A stretch of DNA of 64,000 nt, taken from Cerasicoccus maritimus (GTDB lineage Bacteria; Verrucomicrobiota; Verrucomicrobiia; Opitutales; Cerasicoccaceae). The translations under genes and the position numbers were made by a program. This document shows positions 8,670-17,458 of the stretch, piece after piece. The stretch lies in the NCBI GenBank assembly GCA_031296935.1, contig JAVDPD010000006.1:124001-188000 (forward strand). The letters are read 5' to 3'. The first letter of the stretch is position 1; every line of letters starts with the position of its first letter. Below the pieces are notes generated by a model. The model was not told the origin of the DNA. It searched no databases and was given only the letters and a program-made list of their open reading frames with translations.

Positions 8670-9446
8670 CTACTCGGGCTCACTTAACGCGCGGATGACT
8701 GCCGGATGGATATTCGGATGCGCGGCGATGGCCGACCCAGAGTGCTCGATGTTCGGCGCGCGCCCTTGCCAGTCCGTGATCACGGCGCCGGCCCCACGAA
8801 CTACGGGCACGAGTGGCAAGAGGTCCCACGGCGCCAGAATCGGGTCGATCATGATGTCCGCGCGGCCGGTCGCCAGCAGCAGGTAACCGTAGCAATCGCC
8901 CCAGGTGCGGCGTAGGTAAACGGTTTGCAAGAGATCTTTGAGACCGGGGATTTCGTCGGTCATCTCCATCAAATTCGGGTCCGTGGTCAGCAGGAGGGAG
9001 CGCTCGAGCTGAGTTTGCGGGCGGGCTTGGACGACTTTACCGTTCAGCGTGGTCGTCTCGTTGTCGCCGATCAGGCATTGGCGCAGGATGGGCTGGTTGA
9101 TCACGCCCACGGTTGGCTCGCCTCGGTGGAGCAGGCCAATCAACGTGCCAAACAGTGGGACGTGCGCGACGAAGGACTTCGTGCCGTCGATCGGATCGAG
9201 AATCCAGACCCATTCGGCGTCTTCGTTTTCGCTGCCGAATTCTTCGGCTATGATGCCGTGATGCGGGAACTGCTTCTTGATCATGGCGCGCATGATTTCC
9301 TCGGCATCGCGGTCGGCGCGGGTCACGGGGGTGTCGTCCTCCTTGTATTCCAAGCCGAGATCATCCTCGTCCCACACTTCACGAATGCGTTGGGCGCTGG
9401 CGTCGGCGAGTTGTTGAGCGAAATCTTTGAAAGGCGCGAGGTCCAT
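8670..9446 (-). CDS. hisN: Inositol-monophosphatase-family phosphatase, probably histidinol-phosphatase HisN
   Basis: This is a Mg-dependent sugar-phosphatase-fold enzyme. Metal ligands are visible: Glu in IIAEEFGSE, Asp residues in WILDPIDGTKSF and Asp in LAPWDLLPL. The run DPIDGTKSFVAHVPLFGTLIGL and the WGDCYGY segment are those of HisN-type histidinol phosphatases rather than SuhB, so a role in histidine synthesis is likely. The ATG at 9446 gives 258 aa starting MDLAPFKDFAQ; an upstream ATG at 9485 would add an unlikely leader. It is divergent from the exonuclease gene. Confidence 0.82.
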   Translation of the reverse strand: MDLAPFKDFAQQLADASAQRIREVWDEDDLGLEYKEDDTPVTRADRDAEEIMRAMIKKQFPHHGIIAEEFGSENEDAEWVWILDPIDGTKSFVAHVPLFGTLIGLLHRGEPTVGVINQPILRQCLIGDNETTTLNGKVVQARPQTQLERSLLLTTDPNLMEMTDEIPGLKDLLQTVYLRRTWGDCYGYLLLATGRADIMIDPILAPWDLLPLVPVVRGAGAVITDWQGRAPNIEHSGSAIAAHPNIHPAVIRALSEPE

Positions 9447-9582
9447 GGGGAGGGAGTTTGGGCGCTGGTGGAAAGATTTCAGCAAAATTCTTCAATCAGT
9501 CAAAATTCACGCGCGGCCGCGTCTTGACTCACCAACCTGCGATAGGCTCTATGGTTGGCATGATCACCTCGAATATCCACTG

Positions 9583-10251
9583 ATGCCGCACTGGGCGGAC
9601 ATCCCGATCTACGTGATCGACTTCGAAGGCGCGGCCAAAAGCGGCGTCGTCGAATACGGTGTGGTCAAGTTACTGCATGGGGTAATCCAATCCGTGCATA
9701 CACGGCTTTGTGCGCCTTTGGAGGAGCTGACATTGCAAGATACGCGACTGCACGGCATTGCGCAAAAGGATGTCAGCGACTGCGCGCCTTTTGCGGATGA
9801 GTGGGAGGAGTTTCGTGACTGGCGAGGGCAGGGGGTCTTTGCTGCGCATCATGCATCGGTGGAGCAGCGGTTACTCAAGCAGCAGTGGAGTTACCCTCCG
9901 GCGTCGGTGGATTACCTCCAGGGCGGCAAGGTTGCGGACTGGGGACCGTGGATCGATACCCGGCGACTATACGAGGTCATTTACCCGGATCTTGAGAGCT
10001 ACAAGTTGGGCGCGTTGATTGAGAGCTTTGCGCTGGAAAGCAAATTGGTCGAACTCGGCGAAGAACTTTGCCCGGACAAACGCCGCCGGGCACACTGTGC
10101 GCTGTATGACGCCATCGCTTCGGCTCTACTTTTGTTGCGTATGGCAAAGGAGCCAGGCTTTGACGCGATGAGCATCGCATGGCTTTTAGAGCATAGTCTG
10201 CCCTCGCAGGAAAAGCGGGAGGAAGTCAGGCAAAGAGAGCTGTTTGAGTGA
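9583..10251 (+). CDS. DEDDh 3'-5' exonuclease (DnaQ-like)
   Basis: This 222-aa RNase-H-fold exonuclease shows all three Exo motifs: the Asp/Glu pair in YVIDFEGAAKSG, an ExoII-like AAHHASVEQRLL, and the ExoIII His-x4-Asp in RAHCALYDAIA. It would trim DNA or RNA 3' ends; without extra domains the partner is unknown (stand-alone DnaQ-like). I chose the ATG at 9583, because the frame upstream to 9427 overlaps the hisN start and has no family features. Confidence 0.8.
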   Translation: MPHWADIPIYVIDFEGAAKSGVVEYGVVKLLHGVIQSVHTRLCAPLEELTLQDTRLHGIAQKDVSDCAPFADEWEEFRDWRGQGVFAAHHASVEQRLLKQQWSYPPASVDYLQGGKVADWGPWIDTRRLYEVIYPDLESYKLGALIESFALESKLVELGEELCPDKRRRAHCALYDAIASALLLLRMAKEPGFDAMSIAWLLEHSLPSQEKREEVRQRELFE

Positions 10252-10338
10252 TGCGGTCTTTATTCTGGATGGGAAAGTTAAGAACAGAGATGTTGGGCTT
10301 AGTTGTTTGACTGGCTGCGTGGCTGTCGGGCACGAAAA

Positions 10339-10369
10339 ACGGCCATGAACCGCGAAAGTTGATGGCCGT
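10339..10369 (-). terminator. Terminator of the zinc-ribbon membrane protein gene
   Basis: Arms ACGGCCAT (10339-10346) and ATGGCCGT (10362-10369). Read on the minus strand, the stem is followed by TTTTCG, so it ends the minus-strand gene at 10415. Confidence 0.65.
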
Positions 10370-10414
10370 TGGTGGGATAATCGGAACCACGTGGGTTCAG
10401 CGCTGGACTGTCAA

Positions 10415-11053
10415 TTACCCAAGGAATGCGGCAGCCAAAGCGCCACCAAGTAGGAGCAAGAGGATGATCAGCAGCACCCACACGACGGGCGAAGTCTTAT
10501 ATTTGATGTCGGGAGTGGCTTCGATGATCAGCTTGTATTCGTCGGAGAAGACCATCTTCCCCTTGGCGGACCAGATGAGATACAGAATGTAGCCGTTGAT
10601 CAGCGTGCCGATTGGAAAGCTCAGTAGGCCCAAGGCAGCAATAATTGTTGATGGGATGCGCACCCAGCGCTTGAGTTTTCGGAAGCCAACGGCCAAGAAG
10701 ATCATCAGAGTGCCCATGACCAAATAAAAGATTGCAATGCCAAGCATGAAACCAACGCCTTCGGGTCCCATTTCACCGCCAGAGCTGGCGAAGCCGCCTA
10801 CCAGCATGCCTAGGCTGCCAAGAATCATGAGCACTCCGCCGAGCAGGTAAAGGATACCGATTGATTTTAGCGAAGCTTCGTGCTTGATGTGGGTTTGGCG
10901 AATTTCCTCATCCATGCCAGTTGTGGTCGGAGTGCCGGTTTCCTTGAGGCGCTGAATGTAGTCGTCGCGACAGCTCGGACAGACTTGCGTATCGCCCATT
11001 GGAATGAGCACATTGGTGGCAACGACTGCTCCGCAATTGGGGCAGGTCGTCAT
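10415..11053 (-). CDS. Zinc-ribbon membrane protein
   Basis: The protein starts MTTCPNCGAVVATN at 11053 (the ATG at 11095 would add 14 residues). The N-terminal zinc ribbon uses CPNC and CPSC pairs about 23 residues apart (residues 4-7 and 25-28). Four hydrophobic helices follow (roughly 67-90, 95-120, 130-155, 185-212), with a glycine-rich LYLLGGVLMILGSLGMLVGG start. The family is unnamed here and function is unknown. It has its own terminator, so it is probably monocistronic. Confidence 0.65.
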   Translation of the reverse strand: MTTCPNCGAVVATNVLIPMGDTQVCPSCRDDYIQRLKETGTPTTTGMDEEIRQTHIKHEASLKSIGILYLLGGVLMILGSLGMLVGGFASSGGEMGPEGVGFMLGIAIFYLVMGTLMIFLAVGFRKLKRWVRIPSTIIAALGLLSFPIGTLINGYILYLIWSAKGKMVFSDEYKLIIEATPDIKYKTSPVVWVLLIILLLLLGGALAAAFLG

Positions 11054-11461
11054 TTGGTCAGAAGGATTTGTTGGAATTTCCACGCATGATATCATTAAAG
11101 TTAAAAATCCGTAGGCAAGCGGTAATTTCTTATGAATTGATATTTCAGTCAGGTCGTCATGGCATTTTGGTGTGTTAAATTCGTGAATCTCATGTTGTTG
11201 GAGAGTTAGTGGAGCTAAACTGATTATAATGGATTATTAGTTGTCGACACCGAATTGATTAGCTATTCTCTTTTTATTGATGCGATTTTGATCATGTTTT
11301 TCAGTGAATCCGCTTTGTTCTGGCTGCTACCTTCTGATCAGAGCCCCCAAGCCATCTTCGTGGGCTTAGTCCCCTAATGAATTTCTGACGCCTCTTCTCA
11401 GACTCACCTGAATCCCGCGTCCTCGATTGACAAGCAGCCCGCTTTCGCGTTGTTAAGCCCC
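11054..11461. other. AT-rich intergenic region without a recognised gene
   Basis: About 400 bases separate the divergent zinc-ribbon and ygfZ genes. The first half is AT-rich and presumably holds the promoter of the minus-strand gene. A weak hairpin AGCCC/GGGCT (11342-11366) lies nearer ygfZ. I see no convincing open frame, RNA gene or riboswitch. Confidence 0.5.
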
Positions 11462-12343
11462 ATGTCCGCCCTACAGGCCTACACATCACAGCCCGCCATT
11501 CTCGCCGTCAGCGATGAAGATGCGGCTGCCTATCTGCAAAGTCAGTTCTCCAACGACTTGCGCCGCAGTGAGTCCTGCCCTGCCACTTATGGCCTCTTCC
11601 TCGACCGTAAGGGCAAGGTGCTCCACGACGCATTCATCCTTCAGCGCGGGCCCGAAGATTTCCTCCTTATTAGCTACCACAGTGACGCGGAAACTTTGCA
11701 ATGCAAAGTAGAGGAAAATATCATTGCCGACGAAGTGGAGATCGAAGACGTCTCCGCGCAATTCCGACTAGTCACCCTCTTTGGCGATGACCTGTCCAGC
11801 GAACTTTTGCCGCCGGATAAATGCTTCATAGAGCAAGATGGTGTATTGATTTTTCGTGGACGCCTCGCGGGCACCGACAGCCTGGACTGCCTCGTCCCGC
11901 AAAGTGCTGAATGGCCTCCAGCCCACTTGAATGCTACGTTTGTAGACGCCGAGTCCGCCCTTGCGGCACGCATTTCTTGTGGGACCCCCAGCATTCCACA
12001 AGACATCGGCGAGAAAGATTTGCCTCACGAAGGGGCTGATTTATCGAAGGCAGCCGTGAGCTACACCAAGGGCTGTTACCTCGGCCAGGAAGTCATGGCG
12101 CGATTGCACGCGATGGGCCACGCACAGCGCGCAATTTACCGCATTCACTTTGCATCGCAAAGTAATCACAGCACGCCGATACCAGTCTTTGCGGGCGAGA
12201 AGGAAATCGGCTCCGTCACCTCGCATGTCGGCGGCAATGGCCTGGCCCTGCTCAAACGTCGTTATACCACGGGGGATGCCGCACTTTGCATCGCAAAACC
12301 AGGCGGGCCGACGCTAGAAATAATTTCTGAAATCACGGCTTGA
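11462..12343 (+). CDS. ygfZ: YgfZ/GcvT-like folate-binding Fe-S maturation protein
   Basis: The signature KGCYLGQEV (about residues 204-212), with the conserved Cys, identifies the YgfZ family. These proteins bind tetrahydrofolate and help maintain Fe-S enzymes such as MiaB. The fold is GcvT-like, and the 294-aa length is usual. An ATG at 11450 is a possible alternative start. The gene is unusual in carrying three copies of an ACTTTGC-ATC-GCAAAGT-type palindrome in its coding sequence, each read in a different frame. It overlaps the operon partner at 12345 by one base spacing only. Confidence 0.85.
   Translation: MSALQAYTSQPAILAVSDEDAAAYLQSQFSNDLRRSESCPATYGLFLDRKGKVLHDAFILQRGPEDFLLISYHSDAETLQCKVEENIIADEVEIEDVSAQFRLVTLFGDDLSSELLPPDKCFIEQDGVLIFRGRLAGTDSLDCLVPQSAEWPPAHLNATFVDAESALAARISCGTPSIPQDIGEKDLPHEGADLSKAAVSYTKGCYLGQEVMARLHAMGHAQRAIYRIHFASQSNHSTPIPVFAGEKEIGSVTSHVGGNGLALLKRRYTTGDAALCIAKPGGPTLEIISEITA
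11693..11709. repeat. Coding palindrome 1 in ygfZ
   Basis: The 17-base sequence is ACTTTGCA-A-TGCAAAGT, a perfect palindrome around one base. In frame it encodes TLQCK. Confidence 0.6.
12147..12163. repeat. Coding palindrome 2 in ygfZ
   Basis: The sequence ACTTTGC-ATC-GCAAAGT has perfect 7-base arms. It is read in a different frame from copy 1 and encodes FASQS. Confidence 0.6.
12293..12309. repeat. Coding palindrome 3 in ygfZ
   Basis: The sequence ACTTTGC-ATC-GCAAAAC has one degraded end. It is read in the third frame and encodes LCIAK. Confidence 0.5.
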
Positions 12344-12344
12344 A

Positions 12345-12575
12345 ATGGACGAAAACGAAGTCCAGAACGAAGAAAGTTTAACGCAGCTATGCCAGCGTTT
12401 AGGCGCGCCCGAAGTACAGGCGCGGACGATGGCTCGTCAACTCCTAAAGCGATCCGAACAAATCGCCCAAGAACGCGGTATCATGCGGGTTGAGGCGATG
12501 GACCATCTCTTACGCCTTTTGATAAGCGGGAGTCAAGGGATTAATCCTCTAGACCTCCCACCAGAAAAAGGCTAG
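12345..12575 (+). CDS. Small conserved-looking hypothetical protein (76 aa)
   Basis: The ATG follows the ygfZ stop after a single base (TGAAATG), so the two are translationally coupled. The protein is helical and charged, with the pattern SLTQLCQRLGAPEVQARTMARQLLKRSEQIAQERG and a second helix MDHLLRLLISGSQG. No membrane segment or known motif is seen. Coupling and codon-like base use suggest it is real; function is unknown. Confidence 0.65.
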   Translation: MDENEVQNEESLTQLCQRLGAPEVQARTMARQLLKRSEQIAQERGIMRVEAMDHLLRLLISGSQGINPLDLPPEKG

Positions 12576-12622
12576 AGCCTGTCCCTTATTTCGAAAAAAA
12601 GTAATTTACGGTGCTAATTTCA

Positions 12623-12651
12623 TTGACGAGATGAGGCTGAAAGCGTCATAA
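12623..12651 (+). promoter_or_regulatory. Probable promoter of the HU gene
   Basis: A TTGACG box (12623-12628), 17 bases, and TCATAA (12646-12651) fit a sigma-70-type promoter about 50 bases upstream of the start codon. Confidence 0.5.
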
Positions 12652-12700
12652 GGGCATCGGTTAACACCAACTAACTAACGCAAATCCTAATCTATATCAT

Positions 12701-12982
12701 ATGAATAAAGCAGAACTCGTAGTTGAAGTGCAAAAGAATCTCGGCAAGGACGCCACCAAGGCATCCGCAGAGCGCGCAGTAGAAGCTGTCCTCGACGCCG
12801 TGAAGAAGGGCCTCAAGAAGGACAAGGCCGGTGTTCAGCTGATCGGTTTCGGCACCTTCTCGGTTGCTAAGCGTGCAGCTCGCATGGGCGTCAACCCGAA
12901 GACCAAGGAAAAGATCAAGATCAAGGCTTCGAAGACGGTAAAGTTCAAGCCGGGCGCAGGCCTCAAGGCTTTGGTCGGCTAA
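12701..12982 (+). CDS. hup: HU-family DNA-binding protein
   Basis: This is a 93-aa nucleoid protein that bends DNA as a dimer. It starts MNKAELVVEVQKNL, has the GFGTFSVAKRAARMGVNPKTKEKI beta-arm with the usual Arg/Asn/Pro tip, and ends in KTVKFKPGAGLKALVG. The length and motifs match HU/IHF. It has its own promoter and terminator. Confidence 0.95.
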   Translation: MNKAELVVEVQKNLGKDATKASAERAVEAVLDAVKKGLKKDKAGVQLIGFGTFSVAKRAARMGVNPKTKEKIKIKASKTVKFKPGAGLKALVG

Positions 12983-13006
12983 GCCCCACATCCGATTCAA
13001 TACCCA

Positions 13007-13042
13007 GAAAACCCGTTCCGGTTTCGGCGCGGGTTTTCTTAT
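13007..13042 (+). terminator. Terminator of the HU gene
   Basis: Perfect 9-base arms GAAAACCCG (13007-13015) and CGGGTTTTC (13030-13038) enclose a GC-rich loop and are followed by TTAT. Confidence 0.75.
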
Positions 13043-13148
13043 ACTCTGTGTGTGCCTGGTCGGCCTACGGGGATAGATTTACTAACCGCTTCGCAGAATT
13101 TTCGTAATTTGTATATCTGATCGTTTACAAACGTGTTTAGTGGGAAGG

Positions 13149-16100
13149 CTATTCGAAGTCGCCCAGATTGTCACGGAAAGCGTGATCATAAATTTGGATA
13201 TTTCTGATATTTCCGTTGAAGCGGCCATTATTGATGGCGCGTGAATTGCCACCGATCATCAGGCTTGGCGCGTTGGTGACTGGGCGGATGACCAGATCGT
13301 TGCGCTCATCGATCAGTTGGTCGTCCAGAATGATGTATAGCTGGTCCTGGGCGCCAGGACCTGTGTCATTCCAACCGAGGATAAGCCGGTGCCAGGTATT
13401 GGGCTCAATGAGTCCTGTGGTTTCGACCATCAGTTTTGACCAGCCTTCATCCGGGGCGTCGAACGGTGGGTTGCCGCGCGTCCGATACAGGTAGAACTTG
13501 CCTTGACTGAAGCGGGCGATCATCCAATCGGGACTTTTGCTGCCGAAGCTGAATAGGACGGAATCTTTAATTGTTGCCGGGTCTTCGTTGAGATAGAATT
13601 CACATTGCAGCGCGCCGGATTTACCTATTTGCACAGGCACGCCATCAAGAGATATGGGAATGTCGCCGTTTTGGTATGATATGTCCTTGGTTTGAATTTC
13701 ACTGATAGGGGTCTGGCTAGGATTGGCCTCGTTCTGCTTTACCGCTGTTTTGGCGCGGTTTTTGTTCGCGCCGAGTAACTTGTCACTTTCCCGTCCACGA
13801 ATGATTTCGTAGCGATGTTCTAACGTAAGCGACTCGCCGGGAAGCAAGTTCTTGTAAGCGCCGAAAAGCTCGAGGTTAAAGCTCTCGCTGTTGGGGTCGA
13901 GGTGCAGATGCGCTTTTTCGATCTGGTCATATTGAAAGCTATTTAGGACGGCTATCTCTTTCATTGGCGAATAAACTCCCCACTGTTCGATTTCATCCGG
14001 TGTATCCAAGGCGTCGGAATGATACAATGAGAAGTCCTCGAACGGCTTGCCGTTGCGCTTGATGAGCAAGCGTGTTTCATCCAGATGCTCGTCGAGTTTG
14101 AATTCCGGGTGCACACGGATGCGGGTTGGGCGGGCTTCTGTAGTTTCGTTCCTCAGTTGGGTATTGATGGTCAGCTTTGTTGGTATGCTCTTGCTTAGAC
14201 TATAGTTACGCTTGATTGTGAGGCCATCGACGTAGCCGGTGAGCGTTAGGCTGTAGTTGTTGTGGCTGACTATACGCATGGGTGTTTCCCAACCGGGGGA
14301 TGCGAATGCGTTGCCTGTATATTCCTCATAGCCTCCGTAGCGGAAATAGGGTGCGCCGGGATTCTCTAGTGAATCCTGTTTCGGTTCGTGTAAAAGATTT
14401 TGTCCCGTAGATCGGTCGATAATGCGAATCATACGGCCGCCGATGCCGGGTATGACACCGACCTTGATGTCACGGTTTTCCAGCCAAAGAATCGGTTCTT
14501 CACGCTTTTTCGCGCGGAACATTAGGTGGCTAAGCGTGCGTTCAGTGGAATGGTCGCTGCTCATGGAATCCATCAACAGCTGTTGGTCGAGATGGTCCGC
14601 TCCGTCAGCATTTAAAGTGTAGCTGTTTTCGCCACGAGTGATTTTCCACACCCCATGTTTGCCAAAGATTTTGGCTGGCGCCACGGCATTTTCAGCGAAA
14701 GTAATGGAAGTCTGCATTCGCTCGGCCAAGTCTTGGCCGAGATGATTGTGAGGAGAGAGATTTTGCTTGAGCTCGCTCAGGTTTTCCTGGGCTGAAGAGA
14801 GGAAGGCCTCGTCAAAAATAAGTGGAGAGGGCACGTTGATTTCGCGCCAAATCTTAACGCCCCATTCATCGTTGTCGTAAGCCGTTTCGAGTAAGTTCAG
14901 GTAGCGATAGCCAGGCTCCCATGCTTTGCCAAACGCGGCCTGCGCCCATTCGCGGGCCAGTGATTCGACACTCTGGTCGGGGTTCCACGTAAGGCGCGCT
15001 ACAGCCCAATATAGGAATGCATTGTACTGCCAATGTTCATTGCCAGCCTGGGTGAAGTAAACTTTGTATGCGGGCTTGAGGGCCTTGAGGTAGCCGATCA
15101 TATCGCGAGTTATATTAGCGAATCCTAAGGGGGTTTTCGGTGAGCCCGCGCGATCTGGAACGTGCAGGATGAAGTAATCCCAGATGCCAATGCCTCCAGC
15201 GCCAGAGTTGGCCCAGCCCTCGAATATTTTTCGCGCCTCTGCATTGCGGTCATGGTAGATTGAGTGAACGAAGGAGCCTTGCCCGGCGTAGCCATGGGCT
15301 ACCTGCGCAATCACATTGCTGGGCAAAGTCAGGCCGGGGTAGGGCTCAACATAGTTTGAGTAGGCTAGATTCAAAATGTAGCGATTGGGATAATCTTCGA
15401 TGAGTTGTTCAGCCACTGCTGCTGAGAATTCCGCCATACGTCGGCTCATGCTGCCCTCGGAGCCCTGAACGAAGTTCTTGCCGCCCAGCTTCATGGCTTC
15501 CGGAGATTCATCCCATTTAATCGCGCCATCTGGCGGAACCATGGGCACGACGGTGCCTTGGGGGTGCTGGTCAAACCAGTTCGCGGCAAACTCGGCTGCC
15601 ACGCGACGCACTTCTGGATGCGTCAGTGCAAGGTTGCCCATCTCGGGCCCCACAGGAATGCGGCGTCCTTTGTAAGAAGCGAAGTATTCTGGATGTTCTT
15701 CAAAGTAAACTTCATTCGGAATGATCATAGGGAAGTTGTGCACGATGTGCTGCCATTCAACCATGCCGCCACGGATATCCCACAGGTTGCGTTCACCGGG
15801 AGGCATTTGCCGGTAGAGCACTTGGGGGCGAAGCGCGAAGCTGAAGTTCAGGCGATTCTTCACCATCCAGTCTACGGTTTCGCGGATTGCTTTGGGTTGC
15901 TTATTGGCAGGTTCGGCAAATTGACCGGATGTGCCCAAGTGGCGAATTGTCATGGCCGGACGTTCGATGCGCTCTGAGTTTTGCAGACCGATGGTGGTTC
16001 GCTGGGGAATGAATTCTCCTTGCGGGCCGGGCTCCAGCCATCGGCATCCTAAGTCCTCCAAAAAAGCATAGACCGAGTATAGTGTGCCGCGATCACCGCC

Positions 16101-16466
16101 ACCGGCCAGGACTGTTTGCGAGGAATCCGTGGCAATCACGAATACCTCTTGTGCTGTCTCCGGAATTTTATCCGTCAACTTTGGCATCCATTCATCCGCC
16201 ATGAATGTATTACCTACGTAAAGCTGATAAGCGTAATCGGAGTGATAGCCGAATTGCACGGGCGTGCCGCGTATCGCCTCCAAATAGCGGGCCAACTCAT
16301 TAGCGGCAAAGGTTTCCGTCTGACTGGGGGTATCGGGTAGGATTATTTCAATGTTCCTGTCTAGCCCCAGTATGAAGCTCTCACCGTCAGCTAGAGAAGT
16401 AATCGGTAGTAAAATCAGCAATGCGCAGGCATAAAATGATGCTATCTTTATCTGTAGGGTTGACAT
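13149..16466 (-). CDS. Secreted DUF4838 glycoside-hydrolase-like protein with mutarotase-like and LamG domains
   Basis: The 1105-aa protein starts at the ATG 16466, giving a signal peptide (MSTLQIKIASF... cut near SLADG); the longer frame to 16514 would bury it. Domains in order: an alpha-glucuronidase-like N-terminal domain (about 30-150, ANELARYLEAIRGTP), DUF4838 (about 170-540), a mutarotase-like beta-sandwich (about 640-890, GIGGRMIRIIDRSTG), and a C-terminal concanavalin/LamG domain (about 945-1095). Such proteins act on complex glycans outside the cell or in the periplasm; the substrate is unknown. A LacI-type operator lies just upstream, and the gene is divergent from a sugar isomerase. 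Confidence 0.8.
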   Translation of the reverse strand: MSTLQIKIASFYACALLILLPITSLADGESFILGLDRNIEIILPDTPSQTETFAANELARYLEAIRGTPVQFGYHSDYAYQLYVGNTFMADEWMPKLTDKIPETAQEVFVIATDSSQTVLAGGGDRGTLYSVYAFLEDLGCRWLEPGPQGEFIPQRTTIGLQNSERIERPAMTIRHLGTSGQFAEPANKQPKAIRETVDWMVKNRLNFSFALRPQVLYRQMPPGERNLWDIRGGMVEWQHIVHNFPMIIPNEVYFEEHPEYFASYKGRRIPVGPEMGNLALTHPEVRRVAAEFAANWFDQHPQGTVVPMVPPDGAIKWDESPEAMKLGGKNFVQGSEGSMSRRMAEFSAAVAEQLIEDYPNRYILNLAYSNYVEPYPGLTLPSNVIAQVAHGYAGQGSFVHSIYHDRNAEARKIFEGWANSGAGGIGIWDYFILHVPDRAGSPKTPLGFANITRDMIGYLKALKPAYKVYFTQAGNEHWQYNAFLYWAVARLTWNPDQSVESLAREWAQAAFGKAWEPGYRYLNLLETAYDNDEWGVKIWREINVPSPLIFDEAFLSSAQENLSELKQNLSPHNHLGQDLAERMQTSITFAENAVAPAKIFGKHGVWKITRGENSYTLNADGADHLDQQLLMDSMSSDHSTERTLSHLMFRAKKREEPILWLENRDIKVGVIPGIGGRMIRIIDRSTGQNLLHEPKQDSLENPGAPYFRYGGYEEYTGNAFASPGWETPMRIVSHNNYSLTLTGYVDGLTIKRNYSLSKSIPTKLTINTQLRNETTEARPTRIRVHPEFKLDEHLDETRLLIKRNGKPFEDFSLYHSDALDTPDEIEQWGVYSPMKEIAVLNSFQYDQIEKAHLHLDPNSESFNLELFGAYKNLLPGESLTLEHRYEIIRGRESDKLLGANKNRAKTAVKQNEANPSQTPISEIQTKDISYQNGDIPISLDGVPVQIGKSGALQCEFYLNEDPATIKDSVLFSFGSKSPDWMIARFSQGKFYLYRTRGNPPFDAPDEGWSKLMVETTGLIEPNTWHRLILGWNDTGPGAQDQLYIILDDQLIDERNDLVIRPVTNAPSLMIGGNSRAINNGRFNGNIRNIQIYDHAFRDNLGDFE

Positions 16467-16479
16467 GGTGAAGGAACCA

Positions 16480-16495
16480 TTCACAACGTTATGAA
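16480..16495. promoter_or_regulatory. LacI-type operator O1
   Basis: The sequence TTCACAACGTTATGAA is palindromic in 7 of 8 pairs around a central CG, as in LacI/GalR-family operators. It lies in the 32-base gap between two divergent start codons and matches O2 and O3 in 15 of 16 positions. Confidence 0.75.
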
Positions 16496-16498
16496 TAT

Positions 16499-17458
16499 AT
16501 GCAAGCCCATACAAAAAAGATCCCTGAAAATTTTTACCGTCTGACGGGTAATACTACCTTTTCAGCTTGGCGACAGGAGGGTGACACTGAGCTGAAGCTA
16601 CTGCTTGATTTGGGGTTTTATGGCGTCTACCCGCAGGACCTATTTTGCACAATCGAAGCGAATGACGCTTCGGGAGACATCATTTTCGATAGTCCGGAAG
16701 AGCAACTGTTTGCAGTAAAGCGTCGAGAGGTTGAAGAGTTCCACACTGCCGTGAGAGCGCACAGTTTGACTATGGATTCCGCACATTTTGGGCAGACATT
16801 GCCTCCGCCTAATGAAGAGGTGGAGTGGATCCTACCCCGACACAAGGCCTTGGTCGAAACGGCAGCTATCGCTGGCTTAAAGCGTTTTACCACACATATG
16901 GGTTGGATGTATGGGCTGACGTCCATTCAATATATGGGCGATGTTGCCAGTAGATTCAATGCGGGTGAACTTTCGCTTGTTGAATTACATCGATTGGGGC
17001 GTGAAGCCTATGGTGGCATTGGCGCAATGGTTGAAGACTCAGTCCCGATTTACCAGAGTCTTTGCGACGAAGCTGCCAAGCACGGCATCATGGTGACCAT
17101 TGAAACCAGTTGTATCGAGGCATTGGAAATTAATGCCAGGAGTGATGAAATAAGGCGATTTATTAAAAAAATCGACCGTGATAATCTAGGCGTTTGTCTG
17201 GATCCCGGGCATTGCTTCTGTCAGGGCGTTGATCCCGTTTCGCTAACCCGCGAGCTTGGCAGCCTGATCGTAGAAACGCATTTTCATGACAACTTTGGTG
17301 ATCGCGACGCTCATCTGCCCTTGGGCGCTGGCAAGATTGATTGGCCGGGTCTCTTGGACGCCATGATCGACATCGGTTACTCGGGTGAAATCACATTCGA
17401 GCAAAGTAATCACGAAAGTAATCAACGCTACTGGAAACACCTCATCAGCGCCCAATGA
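16499..17458 (+). CDS. Sugar phosphate isomerase/epimerase-like TIM-barrel protein
   Basis: The 319-aa protein belongs to the xylose-isomerase-like TIM-barrel superfamily (AP_endonuc_2). Metal-site-type residues are visible: Glu in IETSCIEAL, Asp/His in CLDPGHCFCQG, His in ETHFHDNFGDRDAHLPLG, and a C-terminal EITFEQSNHES. It probably isomerises or epimerises a sugar released by the neighbouring glycan-active protein. The ATG lies four bases after operator O1, so the true transcript leader must be very short or the promoter lies in the divergent gene. It overlaps the next gene by four bases. Confidence 0.75.
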   Translation: MQAHTKKIPENFYRLTGNTTFSAWRQEGDTELKLLLDLGFYGVYPQDLFCTIEANDASGDIIFDSPEEQLFAVKRREVEEFHTAVRAHSLTMDSAHFGQTLPPPNEEVEWILPRHKALVETAAIAGLKRFTTHMGWMYGLTSIQYMGDVASRFNAGELSLVELHRLGREAYGGIGAMVEDSVPIYQSLCDEAAKHGIMVTIETSCIEALEINARSDEIRRFIKKIDRDNLGVCLDPGHCFCQGVDPVSLTRELGSLIVETHFHDNFGDRDAHLPLGAGKIDWPGLLDAMIDIGYSGEITFEQSNHESNQRYWKHLISAQ

